Of a stretch of DNA of 14,662 nt, positions 8,376-14,662 are shown one piece after another (position 1 is the stretch's first letter; every line of letters starts with the position of its first letter). The notes under the pieces were generated by a model that was not told where the DNA came from, did no database searches, and saw only the letters and a list, made by a program, of their open reading frames with translations. The position numbers and the translations under genes are program-made. Source of the DNA: Tardiphaga sp. GTDB taxonomy: Bacteria; Pseudomonadota; Alphaproteobacteria; Rhizobiales; Xanthobacteraceae. The stretch is taken from the NCBI GenBank assembly GCA_028290765.1, contig JAQGJF010000863.1, positions 1 through 14,662 on the forward strand, written 5' to 3'.

Positions 8376-9265
8376 TTGCCGCCCTCGCGCTGCTTCATCC
8401 GCGGGTCGAGCGCGTCGCGGGCGGCGTCGCCGATCAGGTTGACGCTGAGAATCGCGATCGACAGCAACAGGCCCGGCCAGAAGATCAGTGACGGTTTGAT
8501 TTGAAAATAGGCGCGGCCCTCGGCCATGATGTTGCCCCAGGTCGGCGTTTCCGGGCTGATGCCGGCGCCGAGGAACGAAAGGATGGCCTCGGTGAGAATG
8601 GCGGAGGCGCAAACGTAAGTACCTTGCACGATCAGCGGCGCGATCGTATTCGGCATCAGATGCCGCCACATGATCTTCGGCAGGCTGGAGCCGACGGAAA
8701 TCGCGGCTTCGACATAGGGCTCTTCCCGCGCCGACAGCACCACCGAGCGTACCAGCCGCGCGACGCGCGGAATTTCCGGGATGGTGATGGCGACGAGCAC
8801 GGTGGTCAGGCTGGCGCCCGACAGCGACACCACGGCGATGGCGAGCAGGATGCTCGGGATCGCCATCAAGCCGTCCATGATCCGCATCAGGACGGCATCG
8901 ACCCATTTGAAGAAGCCGGAGACGAGACCGATCACGAGGCCGCCGGCGATGCTGGCCAGCGCGGCGCCGAGCCCGATCAACAGCGAGATCCGGCCGCCAT
9001 AGAGAATGCGTGACAGCACGTCGCGGCCATAGCCGTCGGTGCCGAGCAGAAATTGCGCGGTGGCGGGCTTGAGTCGCTGCGCCGGCGCCAGCAGCAGCGG
9101 GTTGTGCGGCGAAAGCCAGGGCGCCAGAACTGCGGAAGCCACGATCAGCGTCAGGCAGATGGTGGCGACGGTGATGATCGGTGTCGCGGTGAGAAAGCCG
9201 AGCGTGGGTCCGCTGCGTTGCGGGCGGGCCGGCAACACGGAATCGGGAAGGGTTTCGATCGCCAT
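8372..9265 (-). CDS. Peptide ABC transporter permease, DppC/OppC type
   Basis: A 297-residue inner-membrane permease of the DppC branch. The N-terminal region has a hydrophobic first segment (about 30-50), then HNPLLLAPAQRLKPAT and FLLGTDGYGRDVLSR (72-86), a hallmark of this branch. Further hydrophobic segments lie near 94-117, 138-163, 210-230 and 263-280. The cytoplasmic EAA loop that docks on the ATPase is at about 185-207 (VEAAISVGSSLPKIMWRHLMPN). The C-terminus GDAARDALDPRM is typical. The ATG at 9265 is supported by GAGGA about 9 bases upstream, which overlaps the TGA of the preceding permease gene. Its own stop overlaps the ATPase GTG start, indicating tight translational coupling. Confidence 0.95.
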   Translation of the reverse strand: MAIETLPDSVLPARPQRSGPTLGFLTATPIITVATICLTLIVASAVLAPWLSPHNPLLLAPAQRLKPATAQFLLGTDGYGRDVLSRILYGGRISLLIGLGAALASIAGGLVIGLVSGFFKWVDAVLMRIMDGLMAIPSILLAIAVVSLSGASLTTVLVAITIPEIPRVARLVRSVVLSAREEPYVEAAISVGSSLPKIMWRHLMPNTIAPLIVQGTYVCASAILTEAILSFLGAGISPETPTWGNIMAEGRAYFQIKPSLIFWPGLLLSIAILSVNLIGDAARDALDPRMKQREGGK

Positions 9266-9277
9266 CGGCTACGGTCC

Positions 9278-10219
9278 TCAGTAACGGATTCGGGGATCGA
9301 GCAAGGTGTAGGCGACGTCGATCAGAAGATTGACGGTGACGTAGATGCCGGACGTCAGCAGGATCATCGCCTGGATCACCGGATAGTCGCGCGCCAGCAC
9401 GGCATCGACGGTAAGGCGTCCGATCCCCGGCAGGTTGAACACGCTCTCGGTGACGACGACGCCGGAAATCAACAGCGCGAATCCGGTTCCGATCACGGTG
9501 ATGACCGGCACCGCGGCGTTGCGCAGCGCGTGGCGCAACAACACGCCGCGCTCGGTGATGCCCTTGGCGCGGGCGGTGCGCACATAATCTTCGCCGAGCA
9601 CGTCCAGCATCGCGGCGCGGGTCATCCGCGCGATCAGGGCGATGTAGATGAACGACAGGGTGCAGGTCGGCAGGATGATGCGCTCGAGGAACGGGCCGAA
9701 GCCCGCCGAGATGCTGCGAAAGCCCTGCACCGGCACCCAGCGCAGGTCGATGGCGAACAGCTGAATCAGCACATAGCCGATCACGAATACCGGCACCGAA
9801 AAGCCGATCACCGACAATCCCATCACGAAGCGGTCGATCCAGGTGCCGTGCTTCCAGGCAGCGACGACACCGAGCGGGACCGCGACCACGATGGCGAGGA
9901 TGATGGTCGACAGTGCCACGCTGATGGTCGGCTCGATGCGCTGGCCGATCATCTTGATCACCGGCACCTGCGAGATCAGCGATACGCCGAGGTCGCCATG
10001 CAGCAGCCTGCCGACCCAGGTGAAGAATTGCGTATAGAGCGGCTCGTTGAGTCCCAGCGAAGTGCGGATGCGCTCGAGCTGTTCCGGGCTGGCATTGTCA
10101 CCGGCAAGGATCGCGGCGGGATCGCCGGGCGTCAGCCGCAACAGCAGAAACACGAACAGCGCCACCACACCCATCACGGGGACGGCGGCCAGAACGCGTC
10201 GCACGAGATATCCGAGCAT
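9278..10219 (-). CDS. Peptide ABC transporter permease, DppB/OppB type
   Basis: A 313-residue inner-membrane permease of the DppB branch. It opens MLGYLVRRVLAAVPVMGVVA with the first membrane segment. RLTPGDPAAILAGDNAS (28-44) and LGLNEPLYTQFFTW (55-68) are the periplasmic-loop signatures, and HGDLGVSL (74-81) precedes the core. Membrane segments lie near 99-121, 136-157, 183-198, 241-258 and 284-305. The EAA loop is at about 211-235 (DYVRTARAKGITERGVLLRHAL), and the protein ends LLDPRIRY, the usual close. ATG at 10219 is preferred to an in-frame GTG at 10258: the protein then starts like its relatives, and AGGGA lies upstream, although about 12 bases away. It is the first transporter gene of the run, 12 bp before the DppC-type gene. 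Confidence 0.94.
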   Translation of the reverse strand: MLGYLVRRVLAAVPVMGVVALFVFLLLRLTPGDPAAILAGDNASPEQLERIRTSLGLNEPLYTQFFTWVGRLLHGDLGVSLISQVPVIKMIGQRIEPTISVALSTIILAIVVAVPLGVVAAWKHGTWIDRFVMGLSVIGFSVPVFVIGYVLIQLFAIDLRWVPVQGFRSISAGFGPFLERIILPTCTLSFIYIALIARMTRAAMLDVLGEDYVRTARAKGITERGVLLRHALRNAAVPVITVIGTGFALLISGVVVTESVFNLPGIGRLTVDAVLARDYPVIQAMILLTSGIYVTVNLLIDVAYTLLDPRIRY

Positions 10220-10455
10220 CGATGAATGTTGTCCCTGGTTGCCTTGCCGGTCGGGCACTTCGAAGCAGCAAATACCGTGCCATTGCCATCATCTCGGCCA
10301 TCATCTTGGGCCGCCGCGAACGATCCGTCAAAGGCGGTTGTGGAGTTCCAAATTCCGGGATGGTCCTCTCTTTCGTCATTCCGGGGCGCGCTCTTGCGCG
10401 AGCCCGGAATGACGGGATGTGAACATGGAAGCGGCCACAACAGTGTCTTCGCGCC
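10220..10455. other. Intergenic gap holding repeat debris; no gene seen
   Basis: This 236-bp gap separates the M20 peptidase stop from the DppB-type permease start. I find no convincing coding region. It holds the hairpin at 10374-10414 and, around 10282-10352, a low-similarity stretch with CCATCATCT repeated (CATCATCTCGGCCATCATCTTGG) that looks like a decayed copy of a dispersed repeat. No clear promoter is visible, so it is undecided whether the transporter genes are read from the peptidase promoter or from one of their own. Confidence 0.5.
10374..10414. repeat. Short palindromic repeat (CGTCATTCCGGG type)
   Basis: Perfect 12-bp inverted arms, CGTCATTCCGGG at 10374-10385 and CCCGGAATGACG at 10403-10414, surround a 17-bp centre containing a further GCGCG/CGCG stem. 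The stem is strong, but no T-run follows on the - strand (the direction of the flanking genes), so it is not a canonical terminator there. It matches a repeat style widespread in Bradyrhizobium/Rhodopseudomonas (recalled). Confidence 0.85.
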
Positions 10456-11586
10456 TCACTCCAGCGTCGCCAGCAATCCCGCCATCAGTCGGCCGCGCTC
10501 GGCCAGGCTGTCGACTTCGATATGTTCGTTCAGGGTGTGGGCGTCGGCGCCGCGAACGCCTAAACCATCGAGGGTCGGGATCCCCATCGCGCCGGTAAAA
10601 TTACCGTCGGAGCCGCCGCCGGCGCTGCCGTGACCGAGCTCCATCCCCAATGCACCGGCGAGGCCGCGCGCCTTTTCATACAGCGCCATGGTACCGGCAT
10701 CCGGCTCCCAGACCGGGCGGGTGACGCCGCGCGTCACCGTGAAGGTGACGTCATTGGCCGTGCCGGACAGCGCCAGCATGCGTTCGACGCCGCGGTCGAG
10801 GTCGGCCTGTCGTTTGGCCATGCTGAGCGCTTCGCCCTGGCAGCTCGAGGCGACGCAATTGACCCATTGGCCACCATGGACAATGCCGACGCTGAAGGTG
10901 CAGTCGTCGCCGGTCATGGCGTCGATGGCGATGATCTGGCGCGCCATCTCGCGGATCGCGGAACGGCCGGCGGCCAGCGTGGCGCCGGCATGGCTCGGCT
11001 TGCCGGTGGCCTCGAGGTTGAAGCGGGCGATGGCGTAGCGGCCGGTGACGACGCCGTTGTTGGGCCGGCCCGGTTCGGGCACCAGCACATATTTGTTGCG
11101 CGCCGCCTCGGCCTCGATGAGGTCGCGGGTCGAGGGGGTGCCGACTTCCTCATCGGGCGTGAACAGCACGGTGATCGGCAGCGGCGTCGTGAACGACGCG
11201 CGGGCCAGTTGCCGGATCGCTTCCAGCGAGAGGTAGTTGCCGCCCTTCATGTCGAAGATGCCGGGTCCGAAACATTTGTTGCCGTCGCGCCGCCAAGGCA
11301 GTTTTTCCAGCGTGCCGACCGGGTGAACGGTATCGAGATGGCCGGCGATCAGGATGCCGGGTTCGCCTTGCCGCGGATGCGGGAAGCGGGCGCGGACGCA
11401 GCCGCCGAAACCCTGCCGTCCGGCGATGCGTTCGACGGTCGCACCGATGATGGCCATGTCGCGCGCGGCGAGGTCGAGCATGCGGTTGACGGCTGCAGCG
11501 TCGAAGGTCGGGCTTTCGCACTCCACCCAGGCCCGCAGGCCTTGCAGCATCGCCTCGGTATCGAACGGAAGGTTTGCGGGGTTCAT
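10456..11586 (-). CDS. M20 family metallopeptidase, carboxypeptidase G2 / glutamate carboxypeptidase-like
   Basis: A 376-residue M20 peptidase of the CPG2/ArgE/DapE side of the family, distinct from the hippurate hydrolase-like gene in the same run. Expected di-zinc residues are in place: His83 and Asp85 (AGHLDTVHP), bridging Asp112 (GIFDMKGG), general base Glu146 with Glu147 (FTPDEEVG), Glu171 (VPEPG) and His350 (GADAHTLNEHI). The lid domain includes GKPSHAGATLAAGRSAI (195-211). Family members remove a C-terminal residue such as glutamate, or cut small peptides. Unlike secreted CPG2 it has no signal peptide, so it should act in the cytoplasm on imported material. The ATG at 11586 has AAGGTGAGA about 5 bases upstream. 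It is the first gene of the - strand run, divergent from the binding-protein gene, and followed by a 236-bp gap before the permeases. Confidence 0.92.
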   Translation of the reverse strand: MNPANLPFDTEAMLQGLRAWVECESPTFDAAAVNRMLDLAARDMAIIGATVERIAGRQGFGGCVRARFPHPRQGEPGILIAGHLDTVHPVGTLEKLPWRRDGNKCFGPGIFDMKGGNYLSLEAIRQLARASFTTPLPITVLFTPDEEVGTPSTRDLIEAEAARNKYVLVPEPGRPNNGVVTGRYAIARFNLEATGKPSHAGATLAAGRSAIREMARQIIAIDAMTGDDCTFSVGIVHGGQWVNCVASSCQGEALSMAKRQADLDRGVERMLALSGTANDVTFTVTRGVTRPVWEPDAGTMALYEKARGLAGALGMELGHGSAGGGSDGNFTGAMGIPTLDGLGVRGADAHTLNEHIEVDSLAERGRLMAGLLATLE

Positions 11587-11850
11587 CGGGGTCTCACCTT
11601 AGTTCTGTTGGGTCGTCCTGCTGTCCGTTCTGCCCGTGTTCGCCGGTGTCTGGCAAGGCTGTGCGCCGCAAGGGCCGTCCCGGTGAAATCACGATTGACG
11701 CGCTGCACACTTGATGCAAGTCTTTGATGCCTAAAGGATGCAGGGGGGCTGCAGCGAATTGGCGCGAACGTGCCTGAATGCTTGCCGTCATGCACAATCA
11801 ATCATCACGATCCTTCGGTCGGTGACCAATTTCCAATCAGGAGAGAACGC
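11587..11850. promoter_or_regulatory. Divergent intergenic control region with a small palindrome
   Basis: This 264-bp non-coding gap must hold the promoters for the - strand run and for the binding protein. A 13-bp perfect palindrome, ACTTG-ATG-CAAGT, is at 11709-11721 and could be an operator. GATGC occurs three times at 11713, 11726 and 11737, roughly one helical turn apart. TTGACG at 11695-11700 could be a -35 element, but no good -10 follows at standard spacing. Promoter positions are not determinable by eye; the region's role is inferred from gene orientation. Confidence 0.5.
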
Positions 11851-13476
11851 ATGTCATATATCTCGCGTGGGCGGCATTTCCGGTCGTTTTCGAAAACGAC
11901 GCTGCCGGGACTGCTCGTTGCCGCGGCGCTGGCGCTGCCGACATTGACGCTGCCGACCTGGGCGCAGGCCAAGACCCTGACCGCGGTGATGCATTCCGAT
12001 CTGCGCGCGATCGATCCGATCATCACCACCGCCTATATCTCGCGCGATCACGGCTACATGGTCTACGACACGCTGCTGGCGATGGATTCAAATTTCAAGG
12101 TCCAGCCGCAGATGGCGGAGTGGAAGGTTTCCGACGACAAGCTCACTTATACCTTCACGCTGCGCGACGGCTTGAAATGGCATGACGGCGCGCCGGTGAC
12201 GGCGGAAGACTGCGTGGTATCGCTGCAGCGCTGGGCCAAGCGCGACGGCATGGGCCAGAAGCTGATGGACTTCACCGCGAGCATCGAGGCGACCGATGCC
12301 AAGACCATCACGCTGAAGCTGAAGGAGCCCTACGGCCTGGTGCTGGAGTCGATCGGCAAGCCGTCATCGGTGGTGCCGTTCATGATGCCGAAGCGGATCG
12401 CCGAGACCCCGGCGGACAAGCCGATCCCCGAGCAGATCGGTTCCGGTCCGTTCAAATTCGTGCAGGCCGAATTCCAGCCCGGCGTGAAGGCGGTCTATGA
12501 GAAGAACAAGGACTATGTGCCGCGCAAGGAGCCGGCGAGCTGGACCTCGGGCGGCAAGGTGGTCAAGGTCGACCGCGTCGAATGGATCACGATGGCGGAT
12601 GCGCAGACCGCGGTGAATGCGCTGCAGTCGGGCGACATCGATTTCATCGAAAATCCGGCGTGGGATATTCTGCCGGTGCTGGCGGCGGACAAAAGCCTTG
12701 TCGTTCACACGCTGAGTCCGCTCGGCTTTCAGACGCTTGGACGGATGAATTTCCTCTATCCGCCGTTCGACAACGTCAAGGTGCGGCGCGCGGCTTTCCT
12801 GGCGATGAACCAGAAGCCGGTGCTCGACGCACTGGTCGGCAATCCCGAATACTACAAGGTGTGCGGCGCGATCTTCGGATGCAACACGCCGCTGGCGACC
12901 GATGCTGGCTCCGAAACGCTGGTCAAGGGCGACGGCATGGCGGAGGCGAAGAAGGCGCTGGCGGAGTCCGGTTATGACGGCACGCCGGTGGTGGTGATGG
13001 CGCCCGGCGACGTGGTGACGCTGAAGGCGCAGCCGATCGTTGCCGCGCAATTGCTCCGCGATGCCGGCTTCAAGGTCGATGTTCAGGCGACCGACTGGCA
13101 GACCGTGGTTAGCCGCCGCGCCAGCCAGAAATCACCGAAGGAGGGCGGCTGGAACATGTTCTTCACCAACTGGGCCGGACCCGACGTACTCAATCCGGTG
13201 GCCAATGTGTCGGTCGGCGGGCGAGGCAAGAACGGCGGCTGGTTCGGATGGTTCGAGGACGCCAAGATCGAAGAGCTGCGTGACAAATACGCCCGCTCGA
13301 CCTCGCCGGACGAGCAGAAGAAACTTGCCGCCGAAATTCAGACGCGCGCCTATGAACAGGTCGCCTACATTCCGCTCGGGCAATATGTGGCGCCCAGCGT
13401 GTGGCGCAAATCGCTGTCCGGCGTGCTCGACGGCCCGGCAACGCCGGTGTTCTGGAATATCGACAAGGCCGAGTAA
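11851..13476 (+). CDS. Peptide ABC transporter periplasmic solute-binding protein (family 5)
   Basis: A 541-residue extracellular solute-binding protein of the DppA/OppA class. Residues 1-40 are a signal peptide: a basic start (RGRHFRSFSK), a hydrophobic core (about 18-36) and an AQA cleavage site before KTLTAV. The mature start KTLTAVMHSDLRAIDPI, then TYTFTLRDGLKWHDGAPVTAEDCVVSLQRW, is the SBP_bac_5 hallmark. The hinge region near 290-300 (GFQTLGRMNF) and the Cys pair in VCGAIFGCNTPL, a likely disulfide, fit this branch. There is no lipobox, so it should be free in the periplasm. The ATG at 11851 has GGAGAG 5 bases upstream; an in-frame upstream extension is discarded because it would precede the signal peptide. 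It is divergent from the run containing the matching permeases and ATPase, and it is the component that sets substrate choice. A strong terminator follows. Confidence 0.95.
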   Translation: MSYISRGRHFRSFSKTTLPGLLVAAALALPTLTLPTWAQAKTLTAVMHSDLRAIDPIITTAYISRDHGYMVYDTLLAMDSNFKVQPQMAEWKVSDDKLTYTFTLRDGLKWHDGAPVTAEDCVVSLQRWAKRDGMGQKLMDFTASIEATDAKTITLKLKEPYGLVLESIGKPSSVVPFMMPKRIAETPADKPIPEQIGSGPFKFVQAEFQPGVKAVYEKNKDYVPRKEPASWTSGGKVVKVDRVEWITMADAQTAVNALQSGDIDFIENPAWDILPVLAADKSLVVHTLSPLGFQTLGRMNFLYPPFDNVKVRRAAFLAMNQKPVLDALVGNPEYYKVCGAIFGCNTPLATDAGSETLVKGDGMAEAKKALAESGYDGTPVVVMAPGDVVTLKAQPIVAAQLLRDAGFKVDVQATDWQTVVSRRASQKSPKEGGWNMFFTNWAGPDVLNPVANVSVGGRGKNGGWFGWFEDAKIEELRDKYARSTSPDEQKKLAAEIQTRAYEQVAYIPLGQYVAPSVWRKSLSGVLDGPATPVFWNIDKAE

Positions 13477-13511
13477 GGCGCGGCCTGAGCCTCGATATCT
13501 GACTTCATCTT

Positions 13512-13545
13512 CGCCGGCCTGGATCGCATCCAGGCCGGCGTTTTT
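13512..13545 (+). terminator. Strong intrinsic terminator after the binding-protein gene
   Basis: A perfect 13-bp GC-rich stem (13512-13524 with 13528-13540, CGCCGGCCTGGAT and its inverse) closes on a 3-nt loop CGC and is followed directly by TTTTT (13541-13545). It begins 35 bp after the TAA of the solute-binding protein. This is a textbook Rho-independent terminator for + strand transcription and isolates the kinase gene downstream. Confidence 0.95.
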
Positions 13546-13690
13546 GTGCCTCGATTGTCAGGCAAGCCTCTGCGGGAATCAAATGGCCTGCGCGGTTGTG
13601 CGAGGGGTGGACATTTCGCACTTCCATAGTGAACCCAGCCGCTTCGAATGGATTGGGTAGATCAGGCCATAAGCGGGCGGGGGACGGCGT

Positions 13691-14659
13691 TTGGCGTGGC
13701 TGACACAATTCAAGCAGGTCTGGCGTGGCGAGAGGGAACCTGCTCCGGCGGTGGCTTGCGGATTTGTCGTCTTCTGTCTGGCGCTGGCGACCGCGGCGCG
13801 ATGGGGCATTTCCCTCATCCGCGCCGACGTGCCGTTTTCGCTTTATTACCCCGTGGTGCTTTTGACCACGGTGTTCGGCGGCGTCCGGGTCGGCGTATAC
13901 ACCGCGCTTGTCGGCGCCGCGCTTGGCACTGCGATCGACTTCGTCGACGCGCCGAAGGGACCCGGGCGGATCGCGTTGCTGGCCATCTATGGGATTGTCT
14001 CGAGTCTGATCATATGGGCGGCGCGGCACTATCGCTCCATCGCGCTGTATTACCGAGATCAGTCGGCCAGGCTGCAGCACGAAGAGGACTACCGAAAACT
14101 GGTGGTCGGCGAACTCTCGCATCGCCTGAAAAATTCATTGGCGACGGTTCACGCGGTGATCCACCAGGTGCTGCGCGAGGAACCACAGATGTGGGCCGCG
14201 GTCGACAGCCGCTTGCGGGCGCTGGGGGCTACCGACGATCTGATATCGAGATCCGAGCGCCGCGGTTGCGACATCGCCGAACTCTTGGCGCTCGAAATGG
14301 CGCCCTATGGCTATTCGCGCGTCACCCTGCTCGGAAGTCCCTTGCACATTCCACCCAAGCTTGCCGTCAGTCTCGGCCTGATGTTTCACGAACTGGCGAC
14401 CAACGCGGCGAAGTATGGCGCATTGTCGACCCCGAACGGATTCCTGCAGATTTCCTGGCACACGATCGGCGATCGGTTGAGCGTGATCTGGGACGAGAAC
14501 AACGGACCGCCGGTCACCGCGCCGGAAAAGACCGGCTTCGGCACCCGGCTGCTGGCCTCGGCGCTCGCGGCCTTCGACGGACACGTGCAGACCGATTATC
14601 TCGCGGCGGGGCTGCACTGCATGATCAGCTGCAAGATACCGGTGGATGAGGCGGCCTAA
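13691..14659 (+). CDS. HWE-family membrane histidine kinase (DUF4118-like sensor region)
   Basis: A 322-residue histidine kinase. Residues 20-112 are hydrophobic with about four membrane segments (near 20-38, 48-63, 66-86, 93-111), resembling the DUF4118 membrane module; there is no large periplasmic domain and no PAS domain. The H-box is GELSHRLKNSLATV (140-153), phospho-acceptor His144. The ATPase part has the N-box FHELATNAAKYGAL (232-245) with its family-defining His233, WDE (267-269) as the WxE of the G1 box, and TGFGTRLL (281-288). These define the HWE subfamily, abundant in alphaproteobacteria. The start is TTG, the only reasonable initiator, with GGGGGA at 13679-13684, 6 bases upstream. 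No response regulator is present in the window. Position next to the transporter may be coincidental, because a terminator separates them. Confidence 0.9.
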   Translation: MAWLTQFKQVWRGEREPAPAVACGFVVFCLALATAARWGISLIRADVPFSLYYPVVLLTTVFGGVRVGVYTALVGAALGTAIDFVDAPKGPGRIALLAIYGIVSSLIIWAARHYRSIALYYRDQSARLQHEEDYRKLVVGELSHRLKNSLATVHAVIHQVLREEPQMWAAVDSRLRALGATDDLISRSERRGCDIAELLALEMAPYGYSRVTLLGSPLHIPPKLAVSLGLMFHELATNAAKYGALSTPNGFLQISWHTIGDRLSVIWDENNGPPVTAPEKTGFGTRLLASALAAFDGHVQTDYLAAGLHCMISCKIPVDEAA

Positions 14660-14662
14660 GAG

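Noticed and set aside
9053..10225. 390-codon open frame on the + strand opposite the permeases
   Set aside because: The translation is a string of His, Asp, Arg and Gln residues, the usual antisense image of membrane-protein codons, with no start context or motif.
10374..10414. Intrinsic terminator for the M20 peptidase gene
   Set aside because: The stem is strong, but no T-run follows it in the direction of transcription, and the sequence matches a dispersed palindromic repeat.
11651..11664. Sigma-54-like promoter, TGGCAAGGCTGTGC, upstream of the binding-protein gene
   Set aside because: The spacing between the GG and GC elements is one base short of the -24/-12 consensus, and the -12 element lacks the usual TTGC.

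Overview
This GC-rich window most likely comes from an alphaproteobacterium of the Bradyrhizobium/Rhodopseudomonas group. I infer this from the codon style, the gene families, and above all four different palindromic intergenic repeats of kinds familiar from those genomes. No database search was possible, so the organism is an inference.

Layout. Positions 1-1213 (+ strand) hold the end of a DsbA-fold 2-hydroxychromene-2-carboxylate isomerase-like gene, overlapping by one base a zinc-independent quinone oxidoreductase-like gene. Facing them on the - strand, from 11586 down to 1228, is one long co-directional run: M20 peptidase (carboxypeptidase G2-like), two dipeptide/oligopeptide ABC permeases, a double-domain ABC ATPase, an M81 (MlrC-like) metallopeptidase, a second M20 amidohydrolase (hippurate hydrolase-like), an amidase-signature hydrolase, and a crotonase-family protein. 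Divergent from this run, on the + strand at 11851-13476, is the matching periplasmic solute-binding protein, closed by a very strong intrinsic terminator at 13512-13545. The window ends with a membrane-anchored HWE-family histidine kinase (13691-14659).

How the genes fit together. The binding protein, two permeases and fused ATPase make a complete family 5 peptide importer. Four cytoplasmic amide- or peptide-bond hydrolases of three unrelated folds (M20 twice, M81, amidase signature) lie in the same run. Together they look like an uptake-and-dismantling pathway for a peptide-like substrate, perhaps one with unusual bonds that ordinary peptidases do not cut (inference; the substrate is unknown). 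The crotonase may act on an acyl-CoA released later, or may be unrelated, since a repeat-filled gap separates it from the amidase.

Repeats. Every sizeable gap inside the - strand run holds a palindromic element: 2161-2297, 4920-5054, 6615-6696 and 10374-10414. One of them has become coding, giving the M81 protein a tail of about 46 residues. I saw no tRNA, rRNA, CRISPR array, insertion sequence, phage gene or defence system.
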